From the NCBI GenBank assembly GCA_038380795.1, contig CM076263.1:12576709-12640708 (forward strand): a DNA stretch of 64,000 nucleotides. Direction: 5' to 3'. Made by a program: the position numbers and the translations under genes. A model generated the notes under the pieces. That model ran no database searches. It worked only from the letters and a program-made list of their open reading frames with translations, and was not told the origin of the DNA. Source of the DNA: Pyrocephalus nanus. Its lineage: Eukaryota; Chordata; Aves; Passeriformes; Tyrannidae. The number at the start of each line of letters is the position of its first letter. Position 1 is the first letter of the stretch. Shown here piece after piece: positions 49,901 to 61,900 of this stretch.

Positions 49901-52900
49901 TGAAATACATGGAAGCAAAACTTCTCCCCTCACTGTCATGGCATACAAACCCAGTGTGCTCACAAGTCATGTGCATGTGACAGTGCTTAGGTCATGGCAA
50001 AGCATAATCTAAGGTCTTCTGATGGTTCCTGGCCCTCAAATAGGTGAGAAATACAGCTCCTGCTGATCTCACAGTCTTTCAGAGTTACTAATCCGAAGTT
50101 ATATGTCCAAAGTTTCAGTTTCTAACTAGTTCATTGATTTTTATGGGGCTCCCAAATAGGGAATAAGCTAGCAGGTCAACATCCTCTGTGTTAATTACTT
50201 CGCCCCACTGAAAGCTATGACACGTTGTGCCAGCTGCTCATTTGCATCATAAAGGAAGCTCAGAGAGGAAAAAACTTTCAGGCACTGAAATTAATTTATA
50301 TCCTAATGTTTAAGCAAAATCTATGAACTGAATTGAAAGTTTTTGTGTATTTAAAGATATATGTGTTCAGACCAAGAAGGAATTTAAAAGGATAAATAAA
50401 AATCAGTTCTTTATTTCACTTTTGACATTTCAAATAATTTAATAACAAAATGATAGAAGAATATATTCCTAAGATCACTAGGCCTTGCTTGAAAAGGTGT
50501 AAACACATTGCAATATAATTTGTAATTTTAACTGTTAGAAGAGACTTGAAGCTGTGAAGTGCTTCAGAATTTAATGATTAAATCAAAGAATTCATGTGCA
50601 AGAAAGTAACAAAGCCATCTCTAATTGCTGATTTTCAGTCTATCTGGCCTTCTGAAGGTAAAATCATAGCTTTAAGATCTGAGGAACTTGATCAACCACA
50701 GCAAATAACCAAAACTGTCATGCGTTTACTGAAGTAGAATTCAAACTTCATTAACTAATGTGGAAATTGACAGAGATCTCTACAGAGGTTTTCAGGGAGG
50801 ATATTTTTATTTGTTTTGCTCTTTTATGCATAGCAAAGCAGTAGCTCCTGTCATTATCTGAAAGGCTTTGAAGACTATGAGACGAAAACAGCCAGCATGA
50901 ACTACTTTCTACTTTGTTATTAGCTTGGTTCAAAAAATGCAGCTTTGAAAGCTGTTTTTTGGGAAGTGGCTCTACCAGTGAAATTCATATTTTGAAAAAC
51001 ATATGTGTGTTATGCAAGAAATTCTTGCTCACCCTGCAGGCCTGCCAGGAAGAAGGCTGTACTCCAAACTGTAAGAGTAGAGTATAGAGGGTAAAAAAAT
51101 AGCAGGAAAGTGCTTGAATCCCCTTCAGAGGTTTATAGCATTAGACTCTCTTCTACATAGGTCAGAGATAAAAAGTAAAGCTGAGAGGGAAAATACTGCT
51201 TATTCAAAGGATACTTTGAACCTAGGCTGTTCCAGCACAAAATGAATTTTCATTAGGAGATTTGAAAAGTATTGTAACAGAAGCTCATTAAGAAATTGAA
51301 ACCATCAGGAGATGGTCTGGAATTTTCCAAAAATGCAGAAACTTCTGCCAATGTGTAGTGGTTTTGAGTCTAGGCCTTCCTTGGTAACCAGGTTGTAACC
51401 AAGGAACCAAGGCCATGTTCCCAGTATTCCATACAATTTTTACATAAGCAAGGGTAAAAATAAGAAGGGAGAGAAAGCTCTTGCTCTCTTTCTTCCAAGA
51501 GAAGGTTCTTTGCTCTCATTCTGCCTGGTGAAGGAGAGTGCGCCTGGTTGGCCTTGAGAAGTGGACAGTGCCGGAAGTTGTTTGGTGCAGTTCACTGCCA
51601 TCTTGAGGAAAGTATTTGGGTTTTGTTCCTTTTTCCCTTTTTTCCCTTTCCTTTTCTTTTTCCTTTTTGGTGGGTTCCCTGTGGGTGATATCTCGTATGT
51701 AATTCTCTCTATATATATAAATGTGTGTTTGTTACTTGGAATTTGGTTTGGGTTCTTTTGATTTTGTACAGTCTTTTTGGTCTGTCTGAGGAGAGGGAGA
51801 GGGAGGGGGAAGGTTTTTTCTCTGTGGTCCAGGCACTTGGCTGTGAGCCAAGTCCAACCTGGGACACTTTTTGGGGGTCCCACCGAGATCAGAGTGGGTT
51901 GTTTTGGTAACAATTCTTGGGCAGGTGGCCAAGTTCTTGCCAAACAGAGACTTTTTTTGGGAACAGTGCCAGGATAGCTGCCAAGAGGGGTTTGTTTATA
52001 TAAATACACCTCTTGTTTAGGAACAGTGAAAACAACCATATAAATAATGGCCACTTTCTTAATTCTCAATGTAATTTTAGCAGCCCTCGCACCTGTTCTG
52101 GGCTACTTCACATGGAAACATCCAGATCCAATGGTGTTCAAATGGCAAGACATTTGGGACAGGTATTCCTCCTTCCTTGACATTAAACGCTGGATGATGG
52201 AGATTCCCAAACTGACTGTTGCCTCTAATTATTATCTGAGTTGTGTGGCAACAATGCTCTTAATGATGAAGGCAATGGACATATTATTTAGAATTAGAAG
52301 GATTGTGTTGTACTGGTTTCCTTGTTATAGGAAAGGTTGAACCTCAAAGGGATTATCTGGAGCTTTGGAAAGGGGCTTGAAAAGGGCAGTTCCTGGTTGG
52401 CAAGGAGCATGGGAAGATTTTGGTAAATGGATAGGGCGTGTGACACCTCCCATTACTTGAGACTTCACACCAGAGCAGGCATTTGATCCTAGTGAGGTAA
52501 CCTGTCGTTTAATGGAGGGTTGTCTTTCAAATGAGGATCCAAATACCCAAATCTCTGCTCTGTGCTGGGGCCTGGCTAGTGCTTATCAAGCCACTGTAGA
52601 CCACACTCAGAAGGCTAAGGCTGAGACAGGGACACAAACTATGCCACTCGGAATCAGTGATGTTCCTATGGAGTCCACCAAAATCGGAGTCCAGATGCCA
52701 CTTGAAATCAACGCTGCTTTTAATGAGTCTCTAAGTGTAAGACTAAGGCACAACCTGAAGCCAGCACAGCTTCTACCAAACCCGCTGACATTAGAGTTCC
52801 AATTATGGACTTTATGAACACAGAAACTCACATGACAACATCTACAGCCAATGCTATGACTGAGACCGGGGCCCATCCCACAAAGTCTGAAAACACTATT

Positions 52901-55900
52901 GCCCCGTAAAAAAAAGATGTGGATAAGGGAGGATGCAGGGCCCACAAGCCTAGTTCTGCAATTGAGGTGTGTAACTGAAGAAGAAGAAGAGGGAGCAAAG
53001 GGACCAAGAATTCCCCTTCATAGGGAGTTTATCCCATCCGAGTATCGACTGAAGGAAGAGGGGAAGGCTGCAACAGACGAAGAAGTAGATGTGAGAGAAG
53101 GACCATGTCCCAAAGAATTAGGAGCATGTCCAAAAGAGAAGGGGACGCATGCAAAGGAAGAAGGGGCAGCAGCACAGATGAATGATAAAACACAAAAACC
53201 ACCAGAGAGGATGTTGACACCCAACTACACCCTTCTTGACTGTTCAATGGAGGAGATGGAATACTATCTGAGATCTTCATCCCAGGGTCTGGAGGACTAT
53301 TCGTTACCTCTACCTGTGAGAAGCCTATCCCAGCGCTGTGCTCGGTCTCTACCTCCATGTGAGAGAGGCAGAGAGAGAGTGGAAAGAGTTCCACATAGAT
53401 ACATCAAAAGAGAAGTGGATAGGAGGGACCTCTATCCTAAAGTGGGAGTTGTGGGAATGTCTGAAGTATTACGATCAGTGACCTCAGCAGAGCTCCAGGA
53501 TTTAAGAAAAGATTACAGTCACCCGCCTGGTAAACGGATTCTAACCTGGCTGGTATGATGCTAGGATAATAGAGCTAGAAGCCACATGCTAGAAGGTCTT
53601 TTTCCCTTTTGGGGGGTTCCCTGTGGGTAATATTTTGTATATAATTGTATGTATATATATAAATGTGTGTTACTTGGAATTTGGCTTGGTTTGGGTTGTT
53701 TTGATTTTGTACAGTCTTTTTGGTCTGTCTGAGGAGAGGGAGGGGAAAGGTTTTTTCTCTGTGGTCCGGGCACTTGGCTGTGAGCCAAGTCCAACCTGGG
53801 ACACAATACAAACCCTAGCGAAGGGCTTCAAAGAAACACTTGAGGGCCTCGTGCAGCTCCCAGAACAAGCAGATGTGCCAACAAGGACATATGCCTTGGA
53901 TCAGCTAGGGGCTAGGGGGAAGACTCCTAAGCAATTTTCCCCCCACCTGTTGAAAAGATTAAACTGCATCTCTTGCAACCAAAAGTAAGAGTATTGTTAC
54001 TGATTTTCTCTTGGCTGCAATCAATGGGCAAGTGCTATCCAAAGGTGCAGAAAGGACCTACTTTTTTACTTTTACTAGACTCTGTGGGGTATCATAGCTA
54101 TACTCCTTCTGGCAAAGAAGGAGAGACAGAAGCAACAGAAACATCTGCTGATCCTAGTTGATGCAAAGTAAAATTTACATAATGAAGTTGCCTATTTTTC
54201 TCATATTTGGTATGTTTTGTTCCTTGGAGTGTTTTAGGTTTTTTTAAGGCAATCTGCTCTTAAAACACAGCAATGAAATAAAAACAGTCTGCCTCTTGTC
54301 AACTACCAGACAAGGTAAAAGACAAGTACTAGGTTCTACTTGGATATGTTAGGGAAGAGAGTTTTCACACATTCCAACTCAATCATTTTCTGATAATTTG
54401 ATATATACTGCAGTTTTTTCATAAAACTTACATTTTCCCTCTTTGTTACGGCACAGGACCTTGGTGTCATCTGTACTCTCTATGATATCAAGAGACTCTC
54501 CCGGTTTAATATGTAATTCTTTAGATCCCCATCTTCTTTTAGGCAAATTCTGAATTGCGGTAGTAGAGAAAAGAACTTTTATTTCACCTACATGCTGAAA
54601 AAAAAAAAAAAAAGCTGGTAAAAACCATTTATGTACAGCTTGTGCTCATGCATTTTTTACTAAATTTTCTAAAATTAGGCAAATAATTGTATATGCTATA
54701 TAGTATGTGCCCATTCTTGCAGATGCTCATACCACTATTATTACAAGTAGTAATACTTTATCTTTCAAAGGATAAAGGGACACAAATTAAAGCACATCAT
54801 ATAGATATTTTAGTTTTTATATTTTATGGAAAAAAACCTTACTTTGAACAAAACTTACTTGGAATTGTTTCTCTTCTTTTTCCATCTTCTTCTGCTTTTG
54901 TACATCTTCTTCATCCAATTTCCTTTTTCCAAATCTTTCTAGATTCAATGAACTAAAGCAAGAGGTTACAGATAAAACCAAATCAGCAACACATCTGAGG
55001 TATTGGTAAGCCTTCTAATAATTTTGGTGAAAATGTGTCTTTCATGTGTCTTTATCATGTTTTTGTTGCTCTGCAAAACTAGTATGGGTAATACAGTACA
55101 GATTTCATTTCAAAATTAATAAAAAGCTGGGGTTGTCTTTCCTGTTTTTCTCTGATGTTAATATATCTATCACAAAAATGAATATTGAAGTATTAAGTAT
55201 CTATCTGTCTATCTGCTACAGCACTTCAGAATTTCTCAGCAAGGAGCAATTTTTATGAAGTCTGTGTGTCTTTGGGCAATAAGTTGAATAACATGTGTCT
55301 CACTGTGGAGGCAGCTGGAACATCTTACATATGTTAACAGCCTTACATATAGTCCTATATGGCCATAAAAAACCTTGCTGCACCAGGGAATCTGTATTAC
55401 ATAACCCATTTCAAGTTCTGTTAGTTTTTTTCCACATCCCTGATAGTGTTGACTTCTGTCAAGCAGCATGGAAGTGTTTCATGCCTGTCTGACTGTCCCT
55501 TCTGACACTGCCCCTGGGACTGTAAAGACTGATTCTCCTTTTTGATCCTTCTGATCTCTGTAGAAGTTGTGGATGACAGTTTCATTGGTGATGAATGTTT
55601 GTGTGTGTGTGTGTGAACTAACCTGGAGTTAGGTTAGAAGGACTACATGTTTTCCTTTGGATACACAGTCCAAAGAGCTTTCTCTGTTTTAATATCTCCA
55701 GACTAGAGTATCGTAAGGCACTCTGTTGCTCTGAGTGGAGTAATTGACACCAGAATGTGACATTTTTCAGTCATCATCACAGTTGCATCTGTGATCATAA
55801 CACATCTGTGCTCCAGAGATGACTGTAATTTTCTAGTCCAGGATAAAAGTCTTCCAAGCTGAACTTTGCACCTCCAGATGTATTTCATACTCATAACGCA

Positions 55901-58900
55901 GAGTCTCCTTTTCTCTTAAAATACTGGAGCAGCTGAAATCAAGTATGTATCCTAACAGTCTCCGAATTTTGATAGAAAAAGGACTGCATGCAGAGAATCT
56001 GCAATGAAAAGTACCTTTAGGCCATGCATCCAATTCTACCTCTTACTTTTTCTATAGTCTAATTATTGTTTCAGTCTGAAATGGAGGAAGGATAATTCCA
56101 CTGCCATTTGGTTTGTGAGACCTAAAAAACCTGACAACACCAAATAAAGCAGACATTAGTAGCAATCTGCCTCTAGTAAATACTTGAAAAATGTGTCTCA
56201 GTGTATTAGATTTCTAATCATAATATTTCCACTTACATAGCAGAAGGCAGTGGTGGAGGGAAGTCTGAAGAATCCACGTCATCGTACACATCCTCTCCAC
56301 AATCTGAAATAAGAGTGTTTAGAAGAATGAAACATTAATATGTGAAACTTGAGAAGTGAATACATTGTGTTACAATCCATGGTATTTTACTGAAGTTGAC
56401 AAGAAAGTAAGGCAAGTACTGTAGCTGTTTACTGTCTATAGTAACTGTGGATTCTGTTTAGCACAATCTACTCTGCAACACCACCCAGTCTTTTCAGATT
56501 AAGACTCTTTATTAGTAATAACCAGTAGTCACTGAAATTTTAATCTTCTGAAGCTTAAGCAAGTTTTAGCACATGCTGGCTAATGCAATAGCCTGTAATC
56601 TTCACTTCAATTAATCCGTGTCCCACTATAGTGCATCAAAATATATTTTTGGAGTTTGATTTTAATGTATATTTAAGGATTTCTATAGCACTCTTGTCAA
56701 TCCAACATTGCTTAGAAGTGGATATGAATCCCATGTATGTTAGGTTTTAGGCCATATTGCAATACAAAAGCAGCCAAAAATATCTTAGCCTGAGAATATT
56801 CTTTGAATCACATTCAGCGTATTTGTAGAGAAGAAGCAATTCTTCAGCTCATCAAATCAACACCTAGAAAAATCAGTAGGATATAAAAGGTTTACAACTC
56901 AGTCCTGAAAACAGCCTCAAAAATTGGAAGAAGTTGCTTTTTATTCCATGGCTGAGCCAATGGTTATGAGTATTTATTATTTTACAGGGATACTGCAAGT
57001 GATAAAAGTAACAGCAAGCGTCTCTTTTCACTTCTGAAGTCTTTCACTGAGTGCTTCTTTCCAAGTGTATCTGCTCAAATTAAGTTCCAATAAAATGAAA
57101 TAGTGTAAATCTCACATAGGAAAATCACATTAAATACATTAAATTGTTTTCTAGAGAGCTTGCAATGTATATGTATCTCCTTGTCTGTAGCAAATAAGTC
57201 ACAATATTTGAAATTTGTTTACTGGAACTGGGTAAGCAATAGGAAATCCTGTTTCCTTCCTTGGATGTATTTTTGTGAGTAGAATGATACAGAGCAACGT
57301 ATACAGAAAAAAGGATCAGGAATCAATACAGACACTGAACAATAGGCTATTAATTACCTTTTCCAGACAAGTTTGTTGAAGAAGACGTGCTGGGGGCGAA
57401 GAGGAGAAAGAAAGCTTATTAAGTATTTATATCACATTCACAGGCTTTTTTGTAACATAAATAATTTAAAAACCTTGCAACACAGGGGCTACAAGTAATC
57501 TCCAGACATTTTGAGGTGCCACCGACACCAACATGTTTAAGGACTAAATGTATTTTTTACCACTGAATCAAAGTAAACTTTTTCAGAACTGAATGACTAA
57601 CACAGGTGATAAAAACACCAGTTGCTGATCTGACCTCTAGGTAAGAGGGGTAGAAGAAAATTTTTGCATTTTTCTGCTTGGCAGATTATTCCTAAAATTT
57701 AGATTAACGGGTCTAGATCTACCAGTTTATCTCAGGTACATTGTACTGGTAAGCAAAGTACATTCTAACTGAGGATACAGCAAATTTGCGTCACCAGAGT
57801 GGCACAAAGATGATGGATTATTTTGGTGCTCTTCACTGAAAAGAAAATTTGGCATATTTTAATTACCAGACTTTTGCAAAATACAGCTTGTTAAGAGAAT
57901 CATTATGCAGGTGAAAAGAAAGCCCAGTGTTTTTGCAGAAAGTATCACCCTGAGCTGCAATTTTATGTATGATTCATTAGGCTGCTGTGAGGACATGTTA
58001 GTAGCATGTGATCAATGATATATTAGAATTAGTTAACGTGCACTGTGATTTCCTGGCAGACTCTTACAACAAATTTCCATCATCTTCTGCCCCATTGCCT
58101 TTGGTTGTTTTTTCTCGTATACTTTTCTTTTTGTCATCTTTGACCTTTAGCTTCTTCAAGATTCCCCAGGACCAGATACCATTCTTATCTTCATCCTGTG
58201 ATACAGACCTTTGGAGTATGCATGCGATTATCACAATGTAAAATGTAACTTTTTTTTATAAGGCCCAGTTTAAATTATCCATTGATGCATATAATTATCA
58301 TTAATGCCAACAATGTATATATACCACGAAGTGAGGTCACTTACCCAAGTGCTAAAATGCTAAACTAGAAATATGTGCATTATGTTACTTGTAGATACTG
58401 AGATATATTTGTAGTATAGATAATAATCTAGTGGCTTACTGTTTTCATGCTGTTGCTCAGGTAGCTAGCAATTTAGTTTGTTGTTTTGATTTCAGACCTA
58501 TTCTGTCTACTGGGGATTTGGAGATTTTCATCATTGCAACTGCTTTTGCTGACCTACCAAAATTAATTACATAATAAACCTTCTCCAAAAGACAGAAGAA
58601 TCTTTTTAGTTTAGCTTCACAAATTCATACTGATGTATACCCACTTCCTAATTGCTAATTGTTATATCTAATTAAAAAATACTAAAACCTGAAAACATTC
58701 TGTTAAAGTATAATAAATTATATAAAAACTTACCTTGCTATGGGCTCTCCATCACCAATTTCATCGTAAATATCTTCATTGGAAGGAGGTGGAGGAAATG
58801 GGAACACATCTTTAACAGATCAAACAGTGAATTAATGCAAATATATTTAATATAATATATATAAAATATATAATATATATTTAATATGTTTAATGCTGCA

Positions 58901-61900
58901 GAATAGGGTATTCATTACAGGCCTCAGATGTGTGTGCAGTTTAGGCAATATCCTTGTAAATGGAATATTTCTGTAAACCAGCACAATCTGTTTTTTAAAA
59001 CAGTGAGTTAGATTTATCCCAGCTGGGAATGCCATCCATAGAATTTTAATGTGGCATTGCCAATCACAAGAGCATGGATACTGAATACAAATGCTTCTAT
59101 GCTGTAGTCAATGAAATTCTAAATGACTGATTCAGCCCAGACATTACGATGGCCTTTAAATTTTCATGTCTGACTCAAGTGACAACTGAAGATGCCAGAC
59201 GAATACTCTCAGCAAGGGACAACTTGTCTTCATCCACGGAAGTCAGAGACAAGTGCAATGTAAGCTCCCCATTTTGGTCTCAGCTTTGACCTTTGGGCCC
59301 CACCTCCTTCAGTGCAGGGTTAGCTCAGTTTGCATGTCCAATTCCAGCCACTGGTCAGAGTAATCACTGAAATCTGTACTTAGCTGGCAGCAGCTCCATT
59401 CAGTACTGCCAAGGGATGCTTCTGCCATGACCAGTAGAAAACTCTAAGCTGAGAAGATGAGCTGTGCTCTTGTGATCAGCAGAGAATGCTATATAAATAT
59501 ATAGGCTACCAAAGGGGAAACTGGGTTTGAATGCGTGTTCTTGACCATGTGGGGCTGCTGCATCTGGGACTCCAGTGTGTTACTGTAACTGAAGTTAACT
59601 CTGTTAGCAAAGTGCAGTTTTATTTGGTAGCATTACTGGCTTTTTCAGAACTGGATTTCTCCTGCACAGAAACCCTTGCTCATCTTAGTATTTTGACAGC
59701 TATATCTGTGCTGCTTTTGGGATGATATACCTTCGCACACATACAAGAACAAAGTTCGGTCATCTGTCTTGCTAGTGATTCACAGTATCTGAAGACAAAA
59801 CTTCTGTCTCACTAAAGATCCTGTAAATGGTGGGGAAGTTCATTTGGCCACTATACTTCCTTGTTTGTTGCCCATTAGCAAACATTTAATATGCTTATGG
59901 ATAATTAGTGCATTATTTGGAAGCTGTAAGAAATACACACTAACAGCTCCCCCAAAATATATATGTAGAACTTACTTCCAGCTCCACTACTGTCAGCGCT
60001 CGGGCTGGAAAAGCAAACAAAAGACATTTTAGAGAAGAGCAGTCATCCTTGAGTAAAAGAAAACATCATGATCACCCATCCCTTTGCAGTTATTAATTGT
60101 AAAACTTTTGGCCTTGGCACTTGTGTACATGTCAGCTGAACATTACAAGTTCTGCACTGGAAGCTTAGACACGTGCTTGTGTTTTCTATATAAGCAACAA
60201 GTAAATGTGCCAGATCTTCCTTTCTCTCTGCTTTCACCACACATCAGTTTCTTACAGTCAAATAAGTAGTTTGTATTCTCACTAATGCCAAAGAAAATGT
60301 GTAATCTAGTTCAGACTTGAACTAGCTCCTAGATGAAGAAAAATTAACTTATACTGGATTCCAGTAAAGCAGGGAAAATGCCCATTGCTTTTTGCTTTTT
60401 TCCTCGAAAATAAATAATAAAAGAGTATTTTAATACATCACTGAAAGGAACTGAAAGGGGACTAAAAAGTTAATCAGTACAATCCTTAGTATTTTATAAG
60501 TAATGCTGGAAAAAAAATTCTCAATTTTCACAAATCAATGCAAATATTTCAAGCCACTGAAGGTGCACTTTTTCATATAAGCAGATTATGTCCTAATTGT
60601 TAGCAATTGTTAGCAATTTCTAGTGAAGTGTCATTTTTCAGCGAAATGCAAATTGATGTCTACAGATACAAAGATTTACTATATATAGAATATACTTTAT
60701 ATTCCTGTTGATATCTCTAAACTAAGTACAAAATATGCCTTTGGGTCATAGGATGATTTATGTTGGAGGGGACCTTAAGGAGTCATGTAGTCTAACTTGA
60801 TGGGAATAAAAATATAATCCAACTGAACACTACAGAGTGCATCCAGACCTTCAGATTCATTCCTTATGAGAGGATCTTCATGAAATGAAGTGTTAAACAA
60901 ATTAATTTATTGCTCAACTATCTTTCACTGGGTACAATTTAAACCTCTAACTGCATGTTTCTAACATTTCAAAGTTTCCATGTTAGCCATGTTCTAATAG
61001 TAGTTGAAAAAGCCCTGTGAGGTTCACAGTAGCTGACGTTATTTCCAGGTTAGAGTCTTACTTAAAATTATACATCAAAACAAGTTATTTATTAGACTTT
61101 TGTGCCAAGAACTCCTGAAATACAACAGCCATTATCACTTATTAATTTTGGAATATTAGCAATACCGCTGATAATGAGATAATACTATTTGGTCAAGAGA
61201 TTTTTTTAGAATGGCATTCTTACAGTGGTTTCAAAACATGTTGATGTATGTCAGACCTTCCAACAATTCATGCTCATGAACTGAACAGAATGCTATTAAT
61301 CACTAGAGAAGATAAAAATGTCAAAATACAGCTTAAAGGATTTAATGAATCTGAGCCAATCATTCATCCTTCCAAGTTCCTTGGAATACACTATTATTTT
61401 AGTACACAACAGTGTTGGTATTAATGTTTGCTTTTGAATTCAATAGATTTTCTAAATTCCTTGCATTGAGGTGGTTAATTATAATTCTTGCCATAGCGAA
61501 AAGGGTTGGCCAAAGATACTTCTGCAATGAAGTAACTATTGCTGAGGTTACCTGAAATGTAGAACAACTATCTCAAGTCTCCTGGCTAGGTCATGATGCT
61601 ATGAGACCAATGTGCAGGGAGGAAAACTGATATGGAGCAACCTGGCAAAGTATCAGATTGGCTGCTTAGGAATGCCAGCCTGAAGGCAGACTTTTCCAAG
61701 TGCTGTTTCTGGAGCTCAGTGGGGATGTTCTATCAGCTGAGGATCAGCTGCACCCAGCAGCCAGCCAGCTGCAGTCCTTTTATTCCAGGCAGGTCTACTA
61801 AGTTAAGGAGCCTAATGGAAAGCAGTGAAAGCAGTGTAATGGCTGTCTCAAGATGGTTTTCCTATGTATTGAAATTCTTTACACCCAAATGCAGATCACT

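Larger units (their letters stand above)
51354..53803 (+). mobile_element. Internally deleted endogenous retrovirus (LTR - PBS - gag - partial LTR)
   Basis: A proviral remnant in sense orientation on the plus strand. It has a 5' LTR of 513 bp (TG...CA), a tRNA-Gln-type primer binding site, a leader, one degenerate gag-like frame (52047 to about 53596), and a 3' LTR copy that keeps only the last 207 bp or so. The flanks caatg (51349-51353) and caata (53804-53808) agree at 4 of 5 bases, consistent with a target duplication. No pol or env and no polypurine tract are present: a deletion joins mid-gag to the interior of the 3' LTR. The two LTR copies differ at many positions, so the insertion is not recent. 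The family is not identified. Confidence 0.8.
48328..54431 (-). other. FYB1: FYB1 6.1-kb intron hosting the deleted provirus
   Basis: The largest FYB1 intron in the window, between the SH3 exon and the YGYVLRS exon. The provirus remnant occupies 51354-53803, antisense to the gene. The rest (48328-51348, 53809-54431) is AT-rich; 53809-53990 is slightly GC-richer and unrecognised. Confidence 0.85.

Noticed and set aside
59310..59345. tRNA-like text ggttagctcagtttgcatgt
   Set aside because: It resembles a tRNA D-arm (A box), but no T-arm, anticodon stem or acceptor stem follows; chance is likely.
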